A stretch of DNA of 64,000 nt from positions 15,603,159 through 15,667,158 of the forward strand of contig OZ025270.1 in assembly GCA_964019165.1 (NCBI GenBank), read 5' to 3'. Below the pieces are notes generated by a model. That model made no database searches. It was given only the letters and a program-made list of their open reading frames with translations, and was not told where the DNA came from. Positions 42,122 through 53,900 of this stretch are shown one piece after another. Position numbers and translations under genes: made by a program. The stretch comes from Mastigias papua. Taxonomy: Eukaryota; Cnidaria; Scyphozoa; Rhizostomeae; Mastigiidae. Numbering within the stretch: position 1 is the first letter of the stretch; every line of letters starts with the position of its first letter.

Positions 42122-42451
42122 TGTGGTGAATTGACTGATTCCCACAATATGTAATCGCGTTTACTATGAGCTCTCGGTCAATCTCAATCACAGAATCCCA
42201 AGTCCCAAATTGACGGCAGAATAAACACACAAATATAGTATACCATTAAGCAATAGAACAACGAACATTAGATAAAAATATGAAAAACCAGTGTATATGT
42301 GTAAGAAAATGAAAATGTCCCAAATACCGACTCCCTTCTCGAGTTTGTTCTTCAGTCACGTCGCAATTCACAGATAGATCTCTCTCCGCCCTTCTCCAGT
42401 CTAAAACTAAAGCTACTCCACAGCGTCCAGCAAAGCAATAAATCTCCCACA
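42122..42451 (-). repeat. 5' LTR of the Pao/BEL element
   Basis: Identical to 36402-36731. It should contain the element's promoter and polyadenylation signals. In element orientation ttattgctttgctggacgct follows soon after the start. The host repeat atgt follows at 42452-42455. Confidence 0.95.
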
Positions 42452-42611
42452 ATGTAAACGTAAGAAAATGAACATGCCATTTCGGAATTGCGGGTTTCTA
42501 CAATTATCTTCCAAAATGTGATCCCGTTAACGTCCATTTCTTTATCAACAAGACAAATTGACGACCCCAAAACCAAAGGATGATGGTTAATTTATTCTGT
42601 TTCATACTTAG

Positions 42612-42618
42612 CACTTGC

Positions 42619-42657
<39 letters not shown>

Positions 42658-42658
42658 G
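42612..42658. repeat. Trinucleotide (TTG)n microsatellite
   Basis: About 14 ttg units in a row in intergenic sequence. Confidence 0.95.
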
Positions 42659-45430
42659 TAGCTTTTATAATGACCTGACCTATTGTATCCTTGTATCTTG
42701 TTTACCTGTCAGATTTATTTGATAAGAATTATAAAAGCAAAAATGCCTGTTTTGCTCACGAAAGCTTGCACAATGAAGCGGAAAGATAAATTTTGAACTG
42801 AATATGCTAGAAAGTGAACGAGGCCCATACTAATGAGCCAGCAGTCCATGCTGCCAGGCTGTTGCTCAAGGGCAGGTCATTTTGTCCCGCTGCTTCTCTT
42901 TTCTCTGATTTGTACAAGGGGGCCATCGCAACTCCATCGCAGTATATTGTTGTAATAGATTACTAGAGATTGTGTCAGCTTTTGTGTCCACAGAGGATAG
43001 AAATCTCTTGCCATTTTTGTAATGGCAATGAAGTCAAAAAAACTTCTTGAAGACACAACATGCGAGGGACCTACTGGAATTTAGAGGTAGTCCAGCTGTT
43101 TTGATCCTGCTTTTGAGCTTTTGAATATCCTTTTCGTGCGCAAAAGTGGCAACTTTGTAATGCTTTGCAATTTCGTTTGGAAGATTGTAAATTCGATCCA
43201 AGGTTTATGTAAGTAACAAGCCACATGTAGTTAGAGGAAGATTCAGTTGACATTATTTGAACAAAGTCTCCTTTGCACCATCTAAGCCATGTGCAAAAAG
43301 AATTTCGAAAGAAATGGATGTAAATTCAGTTGGTTGGCGGTACGGATTTTTGAGGATTTATATAATCTATAGGGAGGTGTTAAATATAAATGTGTCTGTA
43401 CGTAAAGTTCCGAAAATAAACTCGAGGCTTTAAGAGGCTCGTAAGCACTTTTGGGCGGGGGAATCGGGTCCGGGCCCCCCTCTTTTAATGTGTTGTCCAC
43501 AAGATTTTTCCAAGAGCGTTATGAACTTAATTGGGGGTTAAGTAGAATTTCGGACCGTTTACCATAGCTAATTTAAGTGAAGTAGTAGAGGAGAATATTT
43601 CAAAAAGGGCGTTTCCTTTGCATTCCCCAGAGTTCGAAGGGCTACACCCCCAGGACCCCTTCACTTCTACACCCCTGTATATGCTTCTGTACAGGAGGGC
43701 TTATATTTGGGAGGACTTTTGGGTGAAAAGGTGACTGGTGTATACCAAAATTCAGCACTCGATGTCCAATCAGAGAGGTAATAACAACATTTAATGCGGT
43801 AACTTAAGAAAACATTATATGCTCTGTCGGTGTTCATTCACTGTCACGGATCGAAGTTTCATGTAAATACAAATTACATGGGATAAAAAGGACAAACTTG
43901 ATGTACGCAACGTTTTTGTGAAGAAATAAGACATTCAGAGTGCAAGATAACAGTCGCTTTATTTATGCTATCTCTGGAAACAGCGTTTTCCATTGAATCC
44001 TAACTATACATATTGAACCCCAAATGTATATCCTGGACAATATGGATCAACATACAGGGGGCTTATATTCCGTATTTTACAGTATATATTAATAGCTATA
44101 TTTATATTAATATGTGTATGTATGTATGTATTTATACACATATAATTATATCTATTTCTGCAGATTGTTAGGTGAACCTTGCACCGGGTACCTACCACGA
44201 CAATTTCAATTGACACTGCAGAAATATATATATATATATGTGTGTATTTATAAGTACATACATGTGAATATTGAGTTGTACCCGCGTGTCATTTCGATAT
44301 TTTGCAGAGATTTTCACCGGCCTCTGCAACCTTTTGCATCTCATCCTGTGCTGCTACCTGATTTGCTATAGAAAATTGAACATGGATTAGAAATAATAAG
44401 CTTGCATCAAAACTCTTTGGTCCAAGATTTCATTGGTGCAGCCCTTCTTTCAACTTTCCTTTTAAGGATTTCTGCTTTTACCAGCCCACTGCACTCTTGT
44501 ACGTCATCAAATCTCTGCAAATGCCACGCTTCGGGCAATCCTGTTTAGCTTTTCAGCCTCTGGAACAAAATGATTTGGCGATAATCAACAGAGAGATATT
44601 ACCCATGTTTGTTTTCACCATATTAAGCATTCAGAATTCCTGAACTGCTGTTTACGTTGTGAACATTTTATAATCCCTTTATAGTTCTGGCTCTTCCTCC
44701 AAAGCCTTACTGCTCTCCTACAATTTTGTATCAGTGCAAGTAATACCTGTACTTGTATCATTATTTACCGCGTATGCATGTTGTTGCTTTTTGTATCCAT
44801 AACCCTTTCAATTTGTTTACAGTTTCTAGTGAGTAGGCTATTGTCGCGGTCTATCGACCGTAAGAAATGTCTGAACTGGAAGATGGGGCTTTGACTGCTG
44901 CCAGCTATGAGAATCAAACGGTATCAAGTTTTTTTTGTAGAGTCAATAGCAGAGAAATTAATGGCACTTTCCGTGTGCAGGAAAGGGTAACATAGAACTA
45001 TTGGTCAAAGTTTTGGAATAAAACTGGGATGCAGAGCTTCGTAGTAAAACTCATTATTAGTTTTGCTCGCAGGTGAGTAGGGCCCCTCTTACGTGTAGTA
45101 TTTCCCTTTAGTTATGGAAAACATTTATGCATTAATGATGGTCGCATTATTTCCCCGTTCTGGGAAGTCTAACTACTCTCTAATATTTGACTAGAGGACT
45201 AAAAATTTGTTAATACTGTAGAATAGTCAAGTTATTGGAGCAGTGTTCCTGTACGAAACCTAAGCGACTGGAATTGAAAATTGGCTCGGGATAGTGAATG
45301 CTCGAGTTATAGAGCCGTGGAGTAGACAGATGACCTGGATTAGGGGGGGGGGGAGCATGGACGTAGAATTCACTTATGTTATAGGTAAAATTGACAGTGC
45401 AGAGTACTTCTTTATACAATCTCATGTATA

Positions 45431-45477
45431 AAGTATGCTAAAGCAATGTTCCCGCTTTTTCGTGCTATAGTGAAGTT
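45431..45477. repeat. CGTGCTATAG hairpin family, copy C (partial)
   Basis: It reads aagtatgctaaagcaatgtt, then cccgctttttcgtgctatag and tgaagttat. This is the right half of copy B. The outer ctgttggta segment is missing. Confidence 0.55.
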
Positions 45478-45689
45478 ATACAATCTCAGTAGTGTTTTAG
45501 GAGGCAGTACCCCCTGCTATCCACTGTCTAGGGAACTGCTGCATGATGTCAGAATTTCTTGATTTAGGTAATCTTGGTTTCGTTCCCCCTGTCATGTTGT
45601 CCTAGAGTTGGCCTGCATACTTTATCATTCTCCCTCCTTATGAAGTGACTTTGTCATCTTGAACTATATTGCCACGTTCAGTAAAAGCT

Positions 45690-45790
45690 CTGTTTAGCCC
45701 CCCCCTGCCTTTAAGATCCCTCTCCAATAGGCTCTCTCATATCACACATTTTTGCAATAAGCCCCCTCCCCACTTTCTAGCCTTTAGTAA
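45690..45790. repeat. AAGCCCCC dispersed repeat, partial copy 5
   Basis: The words gtttagcccccccctgcctt and caataagccccctccccact match the family. The termini are not recovered. Confidence 0.4.
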
Positions 45791-46039
45791 ATCTGTAAAA
45801 TGTTTTTCAGCTCTTCCACATAATATACGATGTTTTCAATTCTTCCAGCATCTCAGATGCAATTAACACTATCGCAGGATGCATGCTTAAAACTTTTTGT
45901 AGCATTTCCATCTTTACTGCCTTTTTGTTCTATTTAGGCATTATCTTTGATAATTCACAACTTAACTTCAAACGGGTAGCCATCTGGTTCGAAAAGTATC
46001 TTCCGAATTCTTCAAAAGAATGTATCTAAAGGAATTCTT

Positions 46040-46420
46040 TTGAACCTCATTGTTTTCCCTCTGGTTCTATATTTCCTCGGACAAATATACTTAGACTTCA
46101 TGAACATTAAGAGCTTAAGTTAGTTTCGCTTCCTTATGAATCTGTACACAAAACTTCCCCTGTTCATTTCCACAACTTCTTTCAAGCTGTATCACCTGTT
46201 CATCAACAAAGCACCAGGGAAACTTCAAGAGATGATGCAGTTGTTGGTAAGGAAGAACAATCTTCAATATAATCTGAAATCAGTGCATTTTACCGGTGCT
46301 AAATTATGGAACAATCTATCAATGCAGCCCTTACGAGGGGAAGCTCGTCTATCAATGCTTTTAGATCTGAAACAGAAGATCACTTCTTTGCTACTCGCTA
46401 TTAGAGGGGTGCTGTTTTAA
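46040..46420 (+). pseudogene. Non-LTR retrotransposon 3' fragment (RT C-terminus)
   Basis: The frame 46136-46420 contains KSVHFTGAKLWNNLSMQPLR, then LLDLKQKITSLLL. This matches the thumb/C-terminal pattern of CR1/jockey-type RTs (FTGAKLWNSLP...FKxKLKxYLL). No catalytic RT motif is present. It is 5'-truncated and decayed. Confidence 0.6.
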
Positions 46421-46739
46421 TCGGGCATTGCTGGGATGGATTGGAGGACCTCTGTGGGTTGCTGGTGTGGCTGTTGTCTTCTACGTAAGGGATTTCTTAG
46501 GTGGGGGTGGCAGCCCTGCTGGTGTCTTGGGAGGCTTTTTGCTCTTTTCCGTCTTGGCTTCTGTGTGGCAGGATCTCTTTTGCATGGAGGTTCTTTGTGG
46601 TTGTCTGGCGGTCTACCGGTCATCGGCGTTGTGCTTCACTCGCGCACATGTGTCTATATAGTTATGTTCTGTTGTGGGCTATAGCACTTAGCAATAGGGA
46701 AAATTTTTGACTAAACATTTGCAAATATAAACATAGCTT

Positions 46740-46990
46740 CGACCTACCCTATGGAAGAGTTCGTTAGGTTATCTGATTCATGCAAGAGAGATCTTCATAC
46801 TGCCAAAACTGAGTTAGCCTCTCCTCAATGCAGGTTGACTTTTGGACAGAAATGCTTCTCACATAAGGGTGCTAAGCCAAGAAATCATCTTTCCATTAAA
46901 ATCAAATCCTCCAAAAAGCATGAAATATTAAAAAATCATAGTTGCAATGCAAGGTGGAGTTCTGGTTCTCTATTGCATATTGCATAATTT
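46740..46990 (+). pseudogene. Second non-LTR RT C-terminal fragment
   Basis: The frame 46751-46987 includes RLTFGQKCFSHKGAKPRNHL, like the TxFGQKSFSYKGAKIWNxLP end of non-LTR RTs, then a Lys-rich tail. It is separate from the 46136 fragment because the same C-terminal motif is repeated. Confidence 0.45.
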
Positions 46991-47109
46991 GAACTTTAAT
47001 TAATTTATTCTTTTGCCTTTAATTTTTTAAGATTGCATTGTAAACAAAATTATTTAAGCCTGTATTTTTTAATTCGATTTATTTACATAATTATTTTACT
47101 GCGATTGTT

Positions 47110-47175
47110 GTAAAACGTCTGTTGGTACTACAGAACTCGACTAGAGCACGAAAAAGTGGGAACCTTTTCTAAGCA
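47110..47175. repeat. CGTGCTATAG hairpin family, copy D (partial)
   Basis: It reads tgtaaaacgtctgttggtac, then agagcacgaaaaagtgggaa. This is the left outer arm of copy B with a few changes. Confidence 0.55.
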
Positions 47176-47486
47176 CACTTGGATTGAGGTGGCTACCGTG
47201 CCTAAAAACTTTTAAGATAAAATAAAATCAACCAGCTAGTGCCGAAGAGAGGGGATTGTCGGGGTAATTTCCCGGGGGCTCAGAATCCAAGGGAGGCCCT
47301 GACAAAATGCTTCTAATCCATGACAATTACAATACATGTGATTATTGGAAATATTTATTATATTTTTAGATATAGACTCTGGGTCAATATTTTCCCAATC
47401 ATTTTGCTACCTCTTTTTGCACCTTTCATCGTAAAGCTCCCTAGATCCGGGCTTAAACATACTGCTTTTCTGTCAGATTTTATTTT

Positions 47487-48240
47487 GGGGTCATTCAATT
47501 AGTACGTACGCTCTAAATTGGCTAAAATTTGACCCCCCCCTCCCCCCTCGTACGCACACGTACGCTTGATACTCACCCCCCCTTTTGCGTACGTACTCTT
47601 GGTTGTCGACCCCCCCATCTCTAAAAAAAAGTTTCTAGGCATCTGAAACCACGGAGAAAGACTTTTCAAGCTTTCACGAGACATTAAAATGATCACTTCA
47701 AATGTATTTCATGAAAAATCTATAATACTGTTCAAACAAATGGCCACGTAGGGTATAATATGGCGGCACAATGGCCTGGTAGGTTGACGGAACCCGAGAG
47801 GGCTAGGTAATAGGGGCTTTCAAATATACATAACTCATCGCATGTTTCCTATCTGGCACGCTAGAAAACGGCGAAAAACTGGGTGTTCAGCCTTGTAAAT
47901 GCCGCTAGTAAATGCCGCTATTACAATGGGGAAAATATCGCTAGGTTTCAGTTTATTCAAAATTCCTAGGGACCACATTGTCGGAGTCGGCCTGCGGGCC
48001 GTATGTTTGACACCCCTGTACTAGAAGTAATTTCAACTGAATACGTACTTCATTAATTAATTGTTTGTGAAGGGTCCTTTGCAAATGGAAATATTGCAGG
48101 ATGTATGCAAAAAGCTAATAATTTTTTGCTTTGCGTACGTACTTCATGTGTCAACCCCCCCTCCCCCCTTGTACGCATTCGTACGCATTTGCTTGACCCC
48201 CCTCCCCCCCTTCGTGCGTACGTACTAAATGAATGACCCC
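47487..48240. mobile_element. 754-bp TIR element with ACGTACG subterminal repeats
   Basis: The left end is ggggtcattcaattagtacg then tacgc. The right end is gcgtacgtactaaatgaatg then acccc. The inverted repeat of 25 bp has about two mismatches. Next to both ends are repeated acgtacgc words in C-rich runs (gacccccccctcccccc and gacccccctcccccc). The middle has no convincing open frame. The flanks are T-rich (tttt before, ttt after), so a 3-4 bp target duplication is possible but not proven. I read it as a non-autonomous DNA transposon. Confidence 0.65.
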
Positions 48241-50962
48241 TTTGAGAGATGCTTTACCATTCCAGAGAATAAAGTTTAAAATATTTGCTGTCACGTCGTA
48301 CCCAATCATGGTGGGTCCTTCTGCATCACTATAAGAAACTATCTGCTCCTAGGCGTGGCTTCGTGGCACCCTCCCACTAAATGACAATTGCCCTTGATTC
48401 TTCATTGACCCCCATAGATAGAGAGGGTACACTATGCCACTGAACATAACTAAGGTATCTGCATAACTTATTTGACATCATAAGGTCCCATTTTTGTTTG
48501 TCCCATTTTTGGGCATGAGCTGGTACTTGACGGGTCTGCATATATCCCTATTTTAAAGGGCACTGCTTGCCCCTCCTGCCCTCCCTGGACGATGGCAGGG
48601 GCAGGCTGCCCCTCCAAGGCGCCCAGGAATGCGTTCGATAGCGCATGAAACCCAAAACGAGGCTGACAGAATGTGGGTTGTGTGTTGATGTGACGCGGCA
48701 AATGTGGATGTAGCTGTGAGCTGCACCAGTTAAACAGCGACAATATGGTAAGTCAGATATTTGTTCCTTGTACCAGTTACAGTGTACAGCTGATATTGCA
48801 TTTGATCGCATTGCTTACTCTTGACTGTGTCACAACTCTCTAGTGCCCTTGACCACTAGCAGTGACCTTGGAATATTAGGTATAGTGACTTATCTTTGAA
48901 ACGCGAATGCAGTGCAATATCAAATAGTTCGGAAAAGGTTTTTCAGCGAGCCAACTTTTGAACCAGTTAGGGTGATAGTTAGTTGATCGCTTAGTTGCTT
49001 TACAAACTTATGGATTGGAAGACGTGCCATCTTAGAGCGAGCGCTCTTCCAAACTGGCAGATTTAGCATTGAGCATTTAAGGGGGCCGGGGGCAAGCTAA
49101 TCGAGAGCCTGGTCGGTCCCCGGGGTTAAAAATATGAAGGCCCCTTGTGGGCCTCAAAATCTAACATTAGCAACAATTTTACGGGCCATGTCCATGGCCC
49201 AGGCCTCTAAATTTTACCCTGGCTACCTTCCCCCTCTCGATGGTACGGCGGGGGGGGGGGGCACTTGGGCAAAATCATGCATTGGTGCAAAAGGGCACCG
49301 TAAAATCGTAACAGAATCTTATTGTTTGGGCAGTATCACCCCTACTGGCCCCCTGGATCTGCTACTGCTGCTATCCGGATTGATTGCAGCCTACACGTCT
49401 TTGTTATAAGAAACATATTTCCTCCACGGATTTGACAAGTGTCAACTATAGTAAATCATCATCTGATAGAACTTTACAGGACAGTTTGTTGTTGGATTGC
49501 AAACTAGTATGAATGGCCTATATATAGAGCAATATTCAGAATTTGCTCAAAAGATGATGACACAAGGTTAGGCATGAGAAGTAGAAGAGCTAGATGCTGT
49601 ATCTAGAGAGGAGCAAATCAGGCCACTATCCCTCAGATATAAGTCTTGCTCTTCATTTCCAAACTTTTTAAGAAGCTGTTTTGAATTATTGGTTGTTCAT
49701 GAGATGGCATACTGTGGCAAAATAGTGTTATGTCACAATCAGAATAATCATCCTGGATGGTTCTTGAATGACCCTTTTGCATAAAAACAACAATGGCACC
49801 TTGTATTTACTTTATACTTTTGAATGAACATTTGCTTACACCATGCTTCATTTTGGTGTTTTGCTATTGCCTGCAAAGCACTATGTCCACATTTTGACTT
49901 CTCTTGATTTTACTTATTATATTATCACTTTTTGTTGTAAGAAAAAACTCTCTACAAGTGTTCTAATTTATTTTGTCGCTTTTTTCAATTGCTTCGTTAT
50001 TTTCTTGTGCAGATATGTTTAATGGCAGTAACTGTAGGAAATCTATATCCATTGTGCAAATGATATTGTATGCTTTTTGGCAGGGGGATTCTTAGATTAG
50101 AGACATTGAGGGCAGTCAAAGATGTTTTGCTGTTTATGTGGGGTCAAGCAGGACATGGACAGTCTGAGGCAAAGCTCCGGGAAAGACTTATAGTGACCAT
50201 GCCCCAAAATTCCATTGTACATTGGAATTACTGGGGAGCAATATATCCCCCTTACCCTCATTATCTTCCACTGGTTGAACACCCTCTGTTAAAGTTTTAG
50301 TCAGCAAATTGATACAAACCATTACATCAGTTGGCAGAATCTTGGTGTGGTTAGCATTAATTAGCCTTGAACTATTATTCACATCAACCCTAAATAAAGA
50401 AAATACTAATTATTAAACTTTTTATTTAATTTTTCTTGTTTTTCTTCTTTTTCAACCTTATTTTGTATTTCGGTAGTTTCATACCTTAAGTAAGTTCAGT
50501 AAAACCATATTTCTTAACACACATAAACGCTTACATTAGTTAATCCTTAAAATTTTGGTTGCCCCTCGGCAACCTTATTTTGTGTTTTCTTTTTCTCTCA
50601 GTATATACTCTGTCTTTTTGTTTTATGTTACTTTACTACAGTTGTACTATTTTTATGCAGGCATGCTAATTATACTTTGCCTGTTAATTAGTGAGATGTA
50701 TAATTATAATTTTTAAATTCTTAACAGGTGAAGTGAAGTTTTAAAAAAATTATTAGCTTTTTGTGATTTACACTTATTTTTGATTTGACCTCCAGTCAGC
50801 AAACCAAATTGGTTACGTCCCATGCCAGAATTCTCTTGGGTTAGCCTTTTGGTTTTTGAATATTATTAATCCAAGGCCTAGATTTGACTTTCTGCTTACT
50901 ATAATCTTTTAGAGTGGCTAGCTTGCAAATGGGAGTGTGGCAGTGACAAGTGTCTCATTGCA
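48241..50962. other. Intergenic region upstream of the GT31 gene
   Basis: Low-complexity G/C runs (for example g11 near 49250) and short frames without family motifs (48468-48743, 49134-49409, 50070-50300). The GT31 promoter and any 5' UTR exon should lie in the last part, but no core element is assigned. Confidence 0.45.
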
Positions 50963-53900
50963 ATGATGCCTAGAACACTATTACTATTGTACTCTGCTCT
51001 GGTTGGTGCAATGATTTTGCAGTTAGTTATGATCAGTTTCAAAAGAGTTGATAGGCATTCTGAGAAGCCACAAATGTATGGACACCATGTAAATTATTCA
51101 AAAGTAGTCACAGCTGCAAATCAAGGGAGCCTCAGTGCAACTTCAACTCGGATAATCTCTGCAAACATAATTACAACAGTTATGAGTCCACCACTTACAA
51201 CTTCAAAGCCATTGTCTTTATCTACACATTCTCTGATATCTAAAACTGAGGCAATACCTACATCAAAACAGAAAGCAGAAGGCACTCAACAGCATGCTGA
51301 AGTGAAGCGATTTCGTCCTGATGATAAAATGCTGTTTATTAGTGAATTTGATGATGCAAAGGAAACAAAATCAGTAGATGTGCTCATGATAATTTTGACA
51401 TTTCATGAGTATTTCCATAGAAGAGATAATATCAGGAAAACTTGGCTGGATACCTGCAAGAGACATGATAGGGTAAGCAATCTGTATTGTGATGTGTGTT
51501 TATAGCTTCATTAGTAGAACTGAAGATTGTAGTCAAGATTTACAAAAGTTCAGGTTAGAGGTTTTGTACATTGTGATGCTTTCAGAGCTGATAACTACCA
51601 TTTCCAACTAGAATTTTTGTATTTTCCATTAACTGGGTCATTGGCTTGGTATTTTTTTGATGAGTTTGTGCAAATCTTTTCAAAATGCTGTTAATTGTGT
51701 AATTCAAGCCATCTGTTTAGTGGTTATAGCATTGATTTGCCACATTTTAATAGGGAGAGTAGAGTGAGGACGAAGATAAGGAAGACTGATATGGACAGAA
51801 CTGTGTCTTATTTGGGGGCATGGAGTGCAAATCTGCTAGCAGTAAGATTTAGGTTTATACGACTATCCACGGTATCTTAGGAAAAATACCAGAGCAAACT
51901 TACATGACATCTGAATTATCTGAGAGTATTCAGATTTTAGCCTTAGCAACAGCTTTGGCAAGCAAATTTTATTTCATCTCCAGGAGTTATATAGCATAGT
52001 TTTGGCAGGAAGCTTTGGAGCACTTGACAATAAGCACTGCTCATAATTGAAAATGAAATGAAATTACTGTCTGTTTTGTTTTCAAGTGGAAATAGCTTAG
52101 TCATTTGACTGAGCAAGTAGCCAAGTAGAAACAGCAAGTGGTTGTTGTTGTGTGGTAGGTCTACTTTATAAGGCATGCATTGGGATATATTTTAAATGCT
52201 CATATACTGTACACCCATTAGCAAATAGGTGCCTGGTGTTAACACTGGAAAACAACATCTCGTACTGTACTCACTAACTTATGCACTTACTTATTTACTT
52301 TGTTACTCACTTGCTTACTTTATTTACTGGCTACCTGGATGTCATTGTGGACCAGGAGATGCCTACAAGACATTAGAACAGAACCATCTGGCCAAGGCCT
52401 AGAACCAACAACTGATAAGCGTTATGGATTATGTCACTCAAATGTAGAAGATATAGTCCATTTGATCTGTGTTTGCCCAAAGATGTCAGCAGGGCATTAC
52501 TGCTAAGGCATGATGTTGTGGCGAAATATCTATTGAAAGCCATTATCAAAAAGAACCGCCCAGATTATACTTACCATAAATCAAGGGAATGCATCAAAAA
52601 TTAGATGATATCAAATACTGGTGGAAGCCACCATTAAAATCTACCTCCAAGGTTGCTCATAGCAAAGCCAGATATGATTATAGGGGATAATTCAAAGAAA
52701 GTCTGCATTATAATCAATTTCACTTGCCAATCTTCCATCTAACGTTAGTATATTACCAAAACCTAAGAATGCTTGATCAATTACGAGGCATTATTAGGAC
52801 ATATACAAATCCTCTATCACAATTCATTTCAAAATTTTACTAGTAGTAGCTGGAACATCTGCATGTGCACCTACTTGTGTCTTCAAATATACGGAAGATG
52901 TTGGTTTTTGAAAAGAATGAAGCTATGAGCAGTATCGGCATGATGCAGGAACTGAAATTATCGTAGCAGTAAAGTCTGCTAAAACATTTTTGAAGTTATT
53001 GATTCTCAAAGTTCATGATTGTTGTTGTTTGACTCTATTTCAATATGATGATTTAAGGTTTGCTGTGAAATTTATTTTATCATGCTATAAATTAAAGCTT
53101 ACCTCAAGATATGAGATCGATTGTCTTATTTTATTTTTCATGGATGATAGTTTTGAATTAATGATAATCACTGCAACACGAAAAGCTTTTTATCGTGGTG
53201 ATGGAGAACTGGCAGACAGACAAGGCAAGCTTTTCGTGCTGTAGTGAAGTTCTATAGTACCAACAGACTTTTCACGAATTAATGATACGTTTGGATCTTA
53301 ATTATGTACTTGTTTTTTGATTTGGCATCTGGTATGAGTAGCGCTGTCTGCTCATATGTACTTAATTTTTCCTATGATTAGTAACAATTATGACCTTGTA
53401 GATTTGGAGATACCCTTAGAGGTACTTCACTCAGAAAGATGACTCGGAACATTTTGTTTCCATTTATTTGTTTTCACTTTTTGATTATGCAAGTAAAGCG
53501 GGTTCACTGATCATTGGAAGTCCAAGCGGTTGACAATTCTTTTCCCTCGAATTGTAATCCCAAGCTAGCTTAGTCCAAGATACTGTTGTAGTTTACCTGC
53601 CTGCAACCAAGACCATTTTGCAGTTACTCCATAATTTCGAAAGAGCTACTGTAATGTAATGTTACCCACGAATACCCTATCAGCATAATAAATGACCACT
53701 ACAATAAATAAACATTAATATGTTCAACAAAAACGTTGCTGTTCTACATAGGGATCGTGAATCTATTAACTTTTTAGAAATTCCTTCAAGTTTATTTTGA
53801 ACAGAGAGATTGTGGGGCTCATCTTGATATTACTTGGAATTACGTTTTAAGTTTTTGGCACCAGAGTAAATGAAACTTCCCTTTAAGAATTCCAAATTTT

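Larger units (their letters stand above)
36402..42451 (-). mobile_element. Intact Pao/BEL LTR retrotransposon, 6.05 kb
   Basis: The element consists of two identical 330-bp LTRs, a primer-binding site, one 1752-codon gag-pol frame without stops and a polypurine tract. Target duplication atgt flanks it (36398-36401 and 42452-42455). It reads as 5 bp (aatgt) if the terminal A is counted, which fits the usual 4-6 bp of Pao/BEL. The identical LTRs and open frame mean a recent insertion, possibly from an active family. It lies between the RasGAP and GT31 genes and disrupts neither. Confidence 0.95.
42659..46039. other. Intergenic region without recognisable genes
   Basis: Short frames only (for example 43282-43500, 44114-44371, 45210-45425). 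Visible pieces are a (tgta)n/(ta)n patch near 44110-44245, hairpin-family copy C at 45431-45477 and AAGCCCCC-type words at 44052-44066 and 45700-45775. Confidence 0.5.

Noticed and set aside
36526..42576. Identical minus frames in both LTRs (IYCFAGRCGVALVLD)
   Set aside because: They are LTR sequence duplicated by the element's structure, not genes.
46428..46710. Gly/Trp-rich frames after the LINE fragment
   Set aside because: Three overlapping frames in G/T-rich sequence without motifs. Likely the LINE's 3' part or background.
48468..50300. Frames at 48468-48743, 49134-49409 and 50070-50300 as genes
   Set aside because: No family motif, no supporting splice structure and biased composition from C/G runs.
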